DNA from: Gerris lacustris
Lineage: Eukaryota; Arthropoda; Insecta; Hemiptera; Gerridae
Assembly (NCBI GenBank): GCA_951217055.1
Contig: OX578276.1
Span: 157,121,223 to 157,185,222, forward strand
Reading direction: 5' to 3'
Length of the DNA stretch: 64,000 nucleotides
Below, in pieces: positions 21,680 to 31,656 of this stretch; positions within the stretch are counted from its first letter, which is position 1; every line of letters begins with the position of its first letter. Below the pieces are notes generated by a model. That model was not told the origin of the DNA. It saw nothing but the letters and a program-made list of their open reading frames with translations, and did no database searches. Position numbers and translations under genes: made by a program.

Positions 21680-22855
21680 ATCAAATAAGAAAACTATTGA
21701 TCATAAACAACTTCTGTAAGTTAGGAAATCCCACTTAGAATCAAACCTTACTAGGACTGAAACCTTTATTTCTTCTTATACCGACGGCTTAAGATCTCAG
21801 TGGCCTGCTCGGTTAGAAGCATTTAAACCCCTCTTAACAGAATATAGCAACTTGATACAAGAGTTAGCTTATCTGTCAGATGATCATTCACAAGACCTTG
21901 ATACCTTTGAAACAAATTATTTTAATATTTTATCGACGTTACTAGAATTGGTAGGAAACCCTGATAATCCTCAAGTTCAAGCAAATAACACTTCTTTTGT
22001 TCCACAAAATGTTAAACTTCCACAAATTAAATTACCGACGTTTAAAGGTGATCCAAAAGATTGGATCTCTTATAAAAACAATTTCACATCGCTAATCCAT
22101 AATAATCAGTCAATATCTAATGTTCAGAAACTGCACTACCTTAAATCTAGTTTATCACATACAGCTTTAGACTTAATAAATCATTTAAGTGTCACCGATG
22201 ACAATTAGTTAATAGCATGGGGTTTACTTAATAACCGTTTTTCTAATCTACGGTTAATTTCCCAAACTCATGTCAAAACCTTGCTTGATCTACCCAAAAT
22301 GAAATCGGACTCCTTTAGAGAACTCAATGATCTATTTTCTGAGTTTTTCAAAAACGTACAAGCCCTGAGATCAATGGGGAAAGATATCGACAGTTCAGGA
22401 TATATTCTAGTCCCTTTAATATGTTCAAAGCTAGATACTAAAATTTTGAAAAAATGAAAAGAATCAATTCCTATCGACTGCGAATCCCCAACTTTATCAG
22501 ATATAGAGTCATTTATTTTAAAACAATTAAATATTTTTCAAACTACCTCTACCGTTGAGTACGTCTCTAAGGAGCAAAACCCCAGTAAGAATTTTAAAAG
22601 TTATCAAAATCAATCCACAAATAAGTTTTCTAAATTTACACCTTACACAAAGGTATCGAATAATTACTTAGAAGTAAATGGCTCATCTCATTGTTTTACC
22701 CAGAAAAACTATAAACCAACACCAAATAGATATACTAATAATAACCCTGTTTACCAGTCCACTTATAATGCACCTCGTTGTGTAATATGTTCCGGCAACG
22801 AATACCACAAACTCTATTATTGTCCTACATTTACCAAAATGTCACCACCTGAGCG
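21680..22855 (+). pseudogene. BEL gag
   Basis: The frame reads SHLESNLTRTETFI, then LPQIKLPTFKGDPKDW, a signature of the BEL gag domain (DUF1759). It continues with FRELNDLFSEF and ends in Cys/His knuckles (CVICSGNEYHKLYYC and CQNCLNNNHETLAC, in the frame that continues into protease). In-frame stops lie at about 22206 and 22456. Gag forms the particle that packages element RNA; here it is broken. Confidence 0.8.
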
Positions 22856-23564
22856 TCTATCAAAAGCAAAGGAACTCAAACTTTGTCAAAATTGTTTAAA
22901 TAATAACCATGAAACACTCGCTTGCCGATCTACTCAATGTTGTAAAGTTTGCAACTTAAAACATTCGACTTTATTACACCTCGACAGTCCACAACCCAAT
23001 TCAACTAATATCAATTTCACCCAAAAAGCCGATATCCCAAAATCAACCCCTTCAACTCTTCTTGCTACTGCTTTAGTAGAAATCAGTAATGCAGAAGGCT
23101 TATCAGTGCAAGCTAGAGCATTAATAGATAGTGGAGCACAAGATTGCTTTATGTCTGAGTCGCTCAGTCAGTTCCTCAATTTAGAGAGGAAAAATATTAA
23201 TTTACCAATTAAAAGTATCACCCAAAATACCGAGATAATTTCCCACCAGGTTACTGCAGTAGTGAAATCAAGACACACAAAAGATCAGTTACCCTTAAAC
23301 TTCTTAGTATTAAAGAAAAGCATTGAAGGATTACCCCAAAATCCCATCGATATATCTACCTGGACATTACAGAGTACCGCTAAGTTAGCTGATCCACAGT
23401 TCTTTAAACCTAACCAGGTTGACCTTATATTAGGAGCTGAAGTTGCGTTTGATATACTCGCCGATGGTGTAATCAGGCTTGGACCTGAGAAACCGATTAT
23501 GAGAAACTCCTCATTAGGCTGGTTAATATCAGGCAAACTCTCTTCATCTACTCATCAATTGTGA
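22839..23564 (+). pseudogene. BEL zinc-knuckle and aspartic protease segment
   Basis: An open frame of 241 codons. Knuckle residues C-x2-C-x4-H-x4-C lie near residues 16-29 and a second C-x2-C pair near 34-38. The retropepsin-like part has ARALIDSGAQDCFMSESL at about residues 85-103 (DSGA is the usual variant of the aspartic active site in BEL proteases) and ends with VDLILGAEVAFDIL and SSLGWLISGKL. The open frame starts at an internal Met that is unlikely to be the real start, since the polyprotein begins in gag. A stop at 23562 precedes the remnant of reverse transcriptase. Confidence 0.82.
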
Positions 23565-24740
23565 CAAAACCTGAATTCCACTTGTTGTTTAAAAACCGAT
23601 AGTAATAATTACCGATTAGATACCACATTGGCAAAATTATGGGAAATCAAGGATATTTCTAAACACCTTTCACATACCATAGAACAAAAGGAAGTTGAAT
23701 ATTTGTTTGTTAAAACTACAACAAGAGATTCTTCCGGACGTTTTACAGTAAATTTACCCTTTAATAATGACCCTTCTACCTTAGGTTAATCTTAATTTAG
23801 CACTTTTGTACGAATATATTCTCTTACCCGTCGATTGAAGTACAACCCAGATTTATATAACCACTATTATACCTTTATCGAGGAATATATATATTTTCAT
23901 ATGAAGGAATTATCTCCTACCCAAGTTGATAAGATCGGATCACAATCTCACTTTATTATTCCACACTAAGAAGTTATAAGAGAAAATAGCCTTTCTACCA
24001 TGATACGAGTTGTTTTTAACGTCTCGATGCCTACTACTTACGACATTTCTCTTCATAACATTCTTGAAGTCGACCCGCCACTTAAAAAATATATCTTTAA
24101 TATACTGCTTAGATCAGAGCTCATCGATAGGCATTAATTAACTTACCAACACTAGACTTACATGAAGACGTACCAGAACCGAAAGTAACTTCTAATGTAA
24201 CATTTACATCTACATATTATTCTTCTATAAATTTCTCTGAAATAATTGATTTGAATGATTTTAAAATTTTGGCAAACTATGTGTAAAGTTGTTTCTTATA
24301 TTTAAACTAAAATTAATATTAAGAACTATAAGCTACCGACAAAAGACCTCAACTTAAAACCTTAAACTACCAAAGAGATTAAAAAAAAAAAAAAAAATAA
24401 TAATTTATCAATCCGAGATGTTTAAAGACAATAGGTATATAACATTTGAATACTCATAATTCTTCAAATCCATTTTTAGATATTATTATCGTTATCACCA
24501 TTATCTTGTAACCATTTTATCTTTATCACCATTTTTTTAGGCAAATTAAACATATTGAGAGTAAGAGGTCCTCTCCCAAATGCTCTAATACCCTTAATAA
24601 AAAGCACCCAATTTTACCCTTTTAATAAAAAGCACCCAATTTTACCCTTTTAATAAAAAGCACCCAATTTTGCCCTTTTAATAAAAAGCACCCAATTTTA
24701 CTATGTAGCAAACATCCAATAACCAACCTAATAATTACCA
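23565..24740 (+). pseudogene. Decayed BEL reverse transcriptase start and deletion zone
   Basis: Translation shows LAKLWEIKDISKHLS and, later, MKELSPTQVDKIGS...HFIIPH followed by IRVVFNVSMPT, matching the opening of BEL reverse transcriptase (palm strand R-V-V-F-x-x-S). Frames are interrupted. From about 24150 no element coding is recognisable until 24740, although more than 2 kb would be expected, so the catalytic core is deleted. The zone contains an A-rich run near 24380 and the 28-bp tandem array. Confidence 0.7.
24590..24700. repeat. 28-bp tandem repeat, four copies
   Basis: The unit AATAAAAAGCACCCAATTTT recurs with 28-bp spacing (AGCACCC at 24603, 24631, 24659 and 24687), separated by (A/G)CCCTTTT. 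It sits in the region where the BEL reverse transcriptase and integrase core is missing, possibly a scar of the deletion. Confidence 0.9.
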
Positions 24741-25414
24741 CCTACCATAGAAATACATTAGTTAGTAATTTTGTAGATAATAAGGTTCAGTTTAATTTTC
24801 TTCCTAGTAGATCACCTACTTTCGCAGGATACGTTGAAAGTTGTGTGAAATCCGTTAAACACCACCTTAGGAGAGTAATGGGATACTCTATCCTGACCTT
24901 AGAGGAATTAGGAACTTTACTTACCCAAATAGAAGCCTGTCTTAATTCCCGTCCTTTAACTCCTATATCCACTGACCCCAATGATCTGTCCGCTCTTACC
25001 CCAGGCCATTTCCTTGTAGGTCAGCCACTGATCTTGCCACCAGAGCCTTCGTTAGATCAAAAATTTAATCTGCTTAACCGTTGGCAAAGAGTTCAGTGGA
25101 TGCTACGTCACTTCTGGCGACGATGGCAGAAAGAAGTTCTTAGCCATCAACAACAAAGATTAAAATGGAAATCACCCTCAGAACCCTTGAAACCTGATAC
25201 GCTAGTATTCTTGATGGATGACAATTTACCTCCACTTCGTTGGTCTCTTGGTCGAGTCCTTGAACTCTTACCTGGTCGCGACGGAACACCACGAGTAGCC
25301 ACAGTTAAAACCGGACATGGTAATATCACCAAGAGAGCAGTCAACCGACTTTGCCCACTTCCTTTACCAAATATGGCTCCAGACGCCGAGGAATCTACTG
25401 TGTCAACGAATTAA
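24740..25414 (+). pseudogene. BEL integrase end with C-terminal domain
   Basis: The frame open at 24845-25414 begins within the integrase catalytic core tail (SVKHHLRRVMG, preceded by sequence reading FAGYVESCV where families have F-G-G-L-W-E-A-x-V). It continues with LTQIEACLNSRPLTPIS, TPGHFLVG and the WQRVQWMLRHFWRRWQKE block, then the DUF5641-type domain (PPLRWSLGRV..., VATVKTGHGNITKRAVNRLC). The E of the DDE triad region would lie in ESCV/EA; the two D residues are deleted. It ends in a natural-looking TAA. Confidence 0.85.
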
Positions 25415-25764
25415 CTTTATTTAAATTTTTAAAAACCGAAAAACTTAAATATTTATCATTTAATTTTAATTAAATTAGTGTATCTTTAATTAAGTCATTA
25501 TATATTTAGTTTATTATTTTATTGCTTAATTTATAATATGGTCCTTTGGAAATCAAAATAAATAAATAAATTAGGTACCTTGACAATATTAAATAATCTT
25601 AACCAGTTTATTAATTTTTAGCTATGTTTAACTTCACTTAGTTTATTTGTAAAATCTATTCATTAATTCAATTTTTAACCTTTATAATTGTAATTAAAAT
25701 ATTTTAATTCTGTAGTACCTCAGGTTTTCTGTTGACAATGTTTCATGTCAACGGGGGCCGGAGA

Positions 25765-26037
25765 TGTTAGGACGTTATTATATCTTTATGTATATATATA
25801 AGTATATAGAAGTAGTTAGTACCATGTGGTAGTAAGAAGGGCTGGGGAGTAAGGGTACACCTCCCTTCTCCTAGCCTAGCCCTCTTGACCTTTACAAGCA
25901 GTTATGTTTTAGCTATCATCTAGGCATATACTCACTTTTGTACCATTACCATTACATGTACCTTTTAAATACACCAGATACCTTTAAATTGAACCAGCGA
26001 CCAAAGGAATCTTTATTTACCATTAACCACCCCCACA
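25765..26037 (+). repeat. 3' LTR of the BEL element
   Basis: 273 bp, TGTTAG...CCCCACA, directly preceded by the polypurine tract and followed by the target duplication AGGTC. Confidence 0.92.
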
Positions 26038-26042
26038 AGGTC

Positions 26043-26945
26043 CTATACTTTATTTAATACGTACAAATGATATGTCAATATTCATGGACTTGACCAAGGC
26101 TGACGACATAATAGAATAGAAGATCTACCTACCATTGCAGATGATTCTAACTTAATTCACAGTCATAAAAATGAATATCTCCTGAAACAAATAAGCCAAG
26201 AAAGATTAATAAAGTTAGAAGAATGGTTTAATAGCAATGACTTCCAACTAAATAAAGACAAAACTCAATCTTTACTTATCAGTCTTAGATTAGATCAAAA
26301 GCAAACACCAGTCAAATTTCTTGCAGTCACTGTGGATAGGAATTTAAGTTGGAAAGACCATGTCATAGCTATAACTAAAAGCATAGCCCGATACTTATTT
26401 GTTTTCAGGAAGTTGAAAGACACATTACCAGAACAAACACTTGTACCTGTGTACAAACCTCTTGTACAGAGTAGATTAAGTTATGCCATCGTTCTCTGAC
26501 ATGTTAATCTTGAATCTTTACTTATTTACCAGGAGAAAATTATTAGAAGAATAACTGGAGCTAAACCTGCATCACATTGTCAATCTTCATTTAAAAGACT
26601 CAGTATAATGAGTCATCAATCTTTTTATTTATAATTCTTTTCTTTATATAAAAATAATATTTACAAATTTAAAACTGATAATTATAATCATAATTACGAT
26701 ACCAAAAATAAAAATGTACTTACCATTCCTAGCCATAGACTTAAAAAAATCAGAAGTACGTCACCATGTTTTAGGTATTAAGTTATTTAATAAATTAAAA
26801 CTATAAATTCAAGAGATACCATTTGACGATTTTAAAAACTATATCAAAGAAGCTCTTACAAATAATCCTTACTATAGTATTCGAGAATATTCTCAAAGTG
26901 ATTTTTGATTTAGTGATGGTGGTTTAGATTTAGGGTAAATAATAA
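26043..26945 (+). pseudogene. LINE reverse transcriptase, part right of the BEL insertion
   Basis: The frame resumes after AGGTC with PILYLIRTNDMS. It then carries the catalytic palm as IADDSNLIHS (family F/Y-A-D-D), NDFQLNKDKTQ, then VKFLAVTVDRNLSWKDHV and thumb helices, and ends with a GIKLFNKL-type C-terminal segment and (AAT)n near 26938. There are several stops and frame shifts, for example near 26500. With the left fragment it is a single Jockey/CR1-like copy, 5' truncated within the reverse transcriptase. Confidence 0.75.
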
Positions 26946-27492
26946 TAATTGGGGTGTGTGTTTTATTTATTTATTGTGTTAATTTTATGCATGTAATTTA
27001 TATGACGTTTGCTATTGTACTATATTATGTATTTTGCAGCAAAATAAAGATGTTTATTTATTTATTTTCTAATAAATTCCTGTCAAAGCTAATTCGTCGA
27101 TTCGACTAACGTTTAGTAAAAAACATAGGTAATTCATTGGTTGTTGAATGAGTATAGTCTGGGGCAATGGGCCTAGGGAAATTGGTCTTGGGCTTGAGAC
27201 CAGTGGCAGGTAACTTGGGGCCTGGAGAATTTAGCATAGGGCCTTTTGGCATGAGGCATTAATGTTCACTTAATTTCAGAGTATGCTTTTGTTCCTCCTA
27301 CTAACTTATTATTCATCAAATGTTTGTATATCTCATTTAAAATATTTAATAATGAGTTCTTAATAGTTTTCTCTTTATAAAAGTGAAGTTTCAACCAAAG
27401 AAAAAAAAAATATAATTTTCTGCTTACATTATTTGTATCGACAAAGGTTAAGTAATACCAGCCATCCAATTACCATTAGCATTCCAGGGTTA

Positions 27493-27775
27493 AATAATTT
27501 TATTTTAAAAAACAAAACACTGTAAGACAGAGCAAGCTTAACTAAAGGTAACTTTAAGACCTATAGACACGCCTTACGCCACTTTCGGGCTACATAGAAT
27601 GTACCTATGCTAAGCTCTAGATACATTCTTCCATGTTTTGCTAATATTTTAATGCTTATCATTAAATTGTAAGAGCACCAAACCAAAATTAGAGTTGTAA
27701 ATAGCCTGATAAATGATTTTTCATACCAAACTCCCCTCTAACGATTACACACACAAACAACTTCTAGTTATGCCT
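27493..27775. other. Spacer, nothing recognised
   Basis: Moderately AT-rich sequence between the TTAA of the piggyBac-like end and the dispersed repeat that starts near 27776. No motif or frame seen. Confidence 0.5.
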
Positions 27776-28500
27776 AGTAAATAAACAGGACAAGTGTGTG
27801 CTAGTCAGCACACAGCAAGGGTCCGTAGGCCACACTGTATAGTGTTTAACTGTAAAGTGTATAAACAGTGCTTTTTAAAAATGCTAAAAAGCTTATATTG
27901 AACTATCCTAAGGGTCTGATATTCTCAAAACACACTCTGATAAAGTATTTTTTATGCCACTGAACCGGGCTACACCATATAAATACATCAAAAAGACCAT
28001 AATTATAAAAAAAAGTATTTTGTCAATAAAAAAAAAAAATTTTTTTTTTTAGAAATTTCCAAAAAGTGGTATCTTTACTTGTAGTCGAAGAATGTTCAGG
28101 AATTTTTTCAGATTTTTTGCACTTCACATAAGCGAGATAGAGGGGGGGACACGTTTCACACCCACTTCAAACTTGCCTACGCGCGCCCTATCAAAGTTAT
28201 AACCAAAGAATTATATATTTTTGTAATCAGCTCGACGTACCCTTTCATATGATACCCCTCACGGTGTCGAAAAAAAATAAAAAAATTTAAACCCTTAAGT
28301 TTTTTACCCTATTTTTTTTATGAAAAATATTTTTTTAAGTTGCTATATTTTTAAAATATGTGGGTCGGTACAAGACACATACATGTCAAATTTCAAAGTG
28401 ATCGGAAGAAAGGTGTAGCCGGGAGAGCAGGCGACAGGACGGATGGACAGACACACGCAGGAAAATATAAGAGACCTTGGTTTTGCCTACGGACCTTAAA
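27776..28500. repeat. Dispersed repeat, copy 1 (second copy 52730-53345)
   Basis: It begins near 'acaagtgtg(t/a)gctagtcagc' and runs through 'gtccgtaggccacactgtat', 'ggtctgatattctcaaaaca' and a G run at 28142, to 'ggtacaagacacatacatgt'. This copy continues through 'caaatttcaa' and 'ggacggatggacagacacac' to 'ggaccttaaaaatg'; the second copy stops earlier. Same orientation in both. No coding. Confidence 0.85.
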
Positions 28501-29740
28501 AATGAAGGCTTGTTAAAGGGTAATTAAGAAATGAACAATTAACCAGGGGGGAGGAAGAGAAAAGAACTGGTGGCTAGAAAATATTTAGGACAAGAAAGTA
28601 TAAAAAAAAAAAAAAATCAAAATATATTTTATTAAAAATGTATTAATATTCCATGGCTCTCACCTTTTCCAGAATATATTACACCTTCAAGGAAGGACTC
28701 GATATAAGCATAAAACTTGGTTCTGGAAAAAATGGGGCATTTTCCAGAAAGTCTGGGTATAATGAAAAACTTGTGTCATACTAAATGAGTTGGAGAAGTT
28801 TCCAATCTTAGTAAATATGTTATTTATCAATGGGTTACCTCTCTAAAGTGTCATATTTACTCATCATCATTTTGAAAAGGATAGAACTTCACACAAAGTA
28901 TTTGTAATAACAAATAACTGGGCTACTTAAAAGCCATCTTCAGATTCTTATAGTTATTCACAGTAACATGGTATTGAAGTGAATGACCGATATTTACTTG
29001 GATATAACCATGTTACTGTGAACAGTGAACAACTAATTTAGAATCTGAAGATGGCTATTAAGTTGCCAAAACCTGAGACCTGTTATTTTTTATAACAAAT
29101 ATTTTGAGTGAAGAGATATTTTTTTCCTTTTTAAAATTATGACCAATATATTATGTTACTTATTGTTGCAAATCTGCACTATATGAATATGTCTCACCTA
29201 TTTCTAATTGTCTGATTTACTTCGGTTTTTTTAACTGTTCTCTTTTTTACATTACAAAAACGATAATGATAATGGCATTTTGATAAAGTTAATCTTATTT
29301 TCTTAAATGAATTATTTTTTTTAATTTTAAGAAAAATAATGGAAAGTTAGCGTTATAGTTTAGGTCAAAGTTAGTACTTTTTGACCTAACCTTACTTCAT
29401 TAACCTAAACGAGACATTTTATGTGTTTAAAAAACAATTGAAATGATCAAGATACTACAACCAGAATCGTTTTTATAATTTAAAAAGGAACTGCTAAACA
29501 TAAAATACGTGTGGTGTCGCGGGACACCCGGTAGGAACGAAGTTCCTTACATTTTCATTAAATATAAATTATAAAATCACACTGCTAAGTAGGTATACGT
29601 TGCTAACTACTTATACATGGCGGAGTTAGAAAAGAGACAAAATTAAAAGTACCTAACTGTTTGTACCTAGCAGAGTTAAGGCAAAATTAAAAGAAAAGCA
29701 TTATTTGTATCATTAAAGCAAGCGTCTTACAATAAATATG
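28500..29740. other. AT-rich spacer with an inverted pair of hammerhead-like remnants
   Basis: No gene. Between 28920 and 29067 an inverted repeat carries CTGAAGAT-GGC...GCC on both strands (plus at 29045, minus at 28943), with 'aaccatgttactgtgaac' / 'gttattcacagtaacatggt' in the middle. GAAA is degraded in both. The remainder is featureless. Confidence 0.5.
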
Positions 29741-29742
29741 TA

Positions 29743-30061
29743 ATTCAATTTTTTAAGTTTTTGGTAGTTTTCATACTACGGAAAGTTAAATTTTAATTTA
29801 AATCAAATTATAATTATTATTAACTACGGGAAACAGACAGTGAAAAATACACTCCTGTGCCGGGATTTGAACCACGGGCCTCTATATTTCCAGTATAGCG
29901 CTCTATACTGGAAATATAGAGGCCCGTGGTTCAAATCCCGGCACAGGAGTGTATTTTTCACTGTCTGTTTCCCGTAGTTAATAATAATTATAATTTGATT
30001 TAAATTAAAATTTAACTTTCCGTAGTATGAAAACTACCAAAAACTTTAAAAAATTGAATTT
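29743..30061. repeat. Palindrome with 156-bp arms centred in a tRNA-like anticodon stem
   Basis: Arms 29743-29898 and 29903-30061 are almost perfect reverse complements with a 4-base loop (CGCT). The centre falls in the anticodon arm of the tRNA-like unit, so each arm contains the 3' half of the tRNA-like sequence plus its 110-base tail. It will form a very stable cruciform or RNA hairpin. Confidence 0.92.
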
Positions 30062-30225
30062 CGAATTGATTGTACAAGGTACAGGTACTAATTGAGTACT
30101 TTATAATTATAAGCGTTAATTCTGGTTTAGTTCTAATGTCATAAATATTGACTGTCTAAATGTATATGAATATTGAAAGCTTGGATTCGGGACTAGTTAT
30201 CGATTACGGTAGTGAAAAATCATTC

Positions 30226-30298
30226 TCCTGCGTAGCTTAGATGGAAGAGCGCTATACTGGAAATATAGAGGCCCGTGGTTCAAATCCCGGCACAGGAG
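30226..30298 (+). repeat. tRNA-Phe-like cloverleaf, SINE-type head, copy 1
   Basis: 73 bases fold with a 7-bp acceptor (TCCTGCG / CACAGGA, one mismatch), D stem GCTT/GAGC, anticodon stem CTATA/TATAG with loop CTGGAAA, 5-base variable loop, and T loop TTCAAAT. The T stem has two mismatches. Its order resembles tRNA-Phe, with loop CTGAAGA changed so that the anticodon reads GGA; the short variable loop excludes a normal tRNA-Ser. No CCA or terminator follows, and the unit continues into repeat. Probably a pseudo-tRNA. Confidence 0.6.
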
Positions 30299-30573
30299 TG
30301 TATTTTTCACTGTCTGTTTCCCGTAGTTAATAATAATTATAATTTGATTTAAATTAAAATTTAACTTTCCGTAGTATGAAAACTACCAAAAACTTAAAAA
30401 ATTGAATTTCGAATTGATTGTACAAGGTACAGGTACTAATTGAGTACTTTATAATTATAAGCGTTAATTCTGGTTTAGTTCTAATGTCATAAATATTGAC
30501 TGTCTAAATGTATATGAATATTGAAAGCTTGGATTCGGGACTAGTTATCGATTACGGTAGTGAAAAATCATTC

Positions 30574-30646
30574 TCCTGCGTAGCTTAGATGGAAGAGCGC
30601 TATACTGGAAATATAGAGGCCCGTGGTTCAAATCCCGGCACAGGAG
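30574..30646 (+). repeat. tRNA-Phe-like cloverleaf, copy 2
   Basis: Same sequence and fold as the copy at 30226. On the minus strand it reads CRDLNHGPL in translation, the familiar artefact seen when tRNA-like repeats are taken for proteins. Confidence 0.6.
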
Positions 30647-30849
30647 TGTATTTTTCACTGTCTGTTTCCCGTAGTTAATAATAATTATAATTTGATTTAA
30701 AATAAATATGTATTGAATATTGAGAAAAAAGTTTATCATGATGAGTTTATAATTAAAGAGTATTTTGTAGTTGGTAGGAAATAGGACTGTTTTATACCAA
30801 CCCGGTCTATTAATTTAAAATATTATGAAATATATCTCTTCCCTATTCA

Positions 30850-31320
30850 AAAACGTGTGCTTGTATCAGGTTGAAATTTTACATGACAATTTCAATTGTT
30901 CTTTAGACGATGTGTAAGAAGTTTTATTAAAAGCATTACCTCAGAACGTAAGATATCGGTAAAAACGTTGTTTTCTTTATTTTAAATGTTTAGCTCCGCT
31001 TTAATAAATTTAGCAATCTTTATCACTTCATAGCAGTGTTGGTGTTTGTTTTACTAAAAAAAGTTGTTGTCTAATAAAATAGATGAAGTTAGAATTTTTT
31101 CCATCCTGAAATTCCAATTTTAAATTTGAAGCTTACATTTAAGCGAGCGTTGCGTGTGAATGCTTGGGCGGATAACGTTGTCCAACGAACTCAGCCTGGG
31201 CATTGGAAAAATGAACATGTGTACCAAATTTCGGTCATCTTTTACTCAAGTTATCGTCATCGGTAGATTTCGTGACGATGATTTTGTGATGTTTTTTTTA
31301 TTTTTGGAATCACTCCCAGG
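30850..31320. repeat. Second copy of the 734-bp repeat family
   Basis: It aligns along its length with 20605-21010 ('ttgaaattttacat', 'ttctttattttaaatgttta', 'catagcagtgttggtg', 'ttgaagcttaca', 'tgtccaacgaact', 'accaaattt'). It lacks the GAAGCGAG ends and is more diverged. Confidence 0.8.
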
Positions 31321-31656
31321 CTCCAGAACGTGCCATAAGGAACTTCATTCCAAAAATTAAATTGGACAGTACGAAATAGGTGGGCCAAATAGTGCAGATT
31401 TACCATTTAATTTTCTAAAGAATACATATTTTTCCTTAAAATTCCTAACATTTGTCTAGGGCACCCAGACCACCCCTCTTTCCGGCTGCAATAACTCAAC
31501 CACCCCCCTCTCATGATTCCAATATCCCGTTTTGGATTAAACTTTTTATAGGCACCCTGTTTATACTACTACAAGATTTTTTTTAACAAGCAATACAATT
31601 TGGTAGAGCCTTATTTAATTACCGTGGTCTTAAGAGTAGTGAATCTATTTGTCAGT

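Larger units (their letters stand above)
20042..26037 (+). mobile_element. BEL/Pao LTR retrotransposon, internally deleted
   Basis: LTRs at 20042-20317 and 25765-26037 start TGTTAG and end CCCCACA and are nearly identical, so insertion is recent. The target duplication AGGTC is perfect (20037-20041, 26038-26042). A purine-rich ACGGGGGCCGGAGA precedes the 3' LTR as polypurine tract, and TTTGGTCATCTTTGGGCC follows the 5' LTR as primer-binding region. Coding order is gag (about 21680-22855), protease (23040-23564), start of reverse transcriptase (23600-24100), and the end of integrase with its C-terminal domain (24740-25414). Most of reverse transcriptase, RNase H and integrase is missing. It cannot move by itself. 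Confidence 0.92.
19792..27489. mobile_element. piggyBac-like ends enclosing a nested insertion
   Basis: Left end CCCTGGAATGCTAAAGGTA is preceded by TTAA (19788-19791). The right end, read on the minus strand, is CCCTGGAATGCTAATGGTA and is followed by TTAA (27490-27493). TTAA target duplication and termini starting CCC are the hallmarks of piggyBac. No piggyBac transposase is visible. The interior is filled by a LINE (20014-26945) that itself carries a BEL element. The unit may be a non-autonomous element of a few hundred bases that received the other insertions. Confidence 0.65.
29903..30702. repeat. 348-bp tandem repeat with a tRNA-like head
   Basis: Identical tails follow the tRNA-like segments at 30226 and 30574 (348-bp step). 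The first unit, from 29903, lacks the tRNA 5' half. The third stops near 30702. Near identity indicates recent tandem duplication. Confidence 0.9.

Noticed and set aside
27266..27469. Minus-strand frame starting 20 bases from the piggyBac-like right end, as a transposase start
   Set aside because: No piggyBac transposase motifs, Lys/Leu/Asn-rich composition, and stops soon after; too weak to claim.
30226..30646. Functional tRNA genes with anticodon GGA
   Set aside because: T stem and acceptor are mismatched, the variable loop is too short for Ser, no terminator follows, and the unit is part of a longer tandem repeat.
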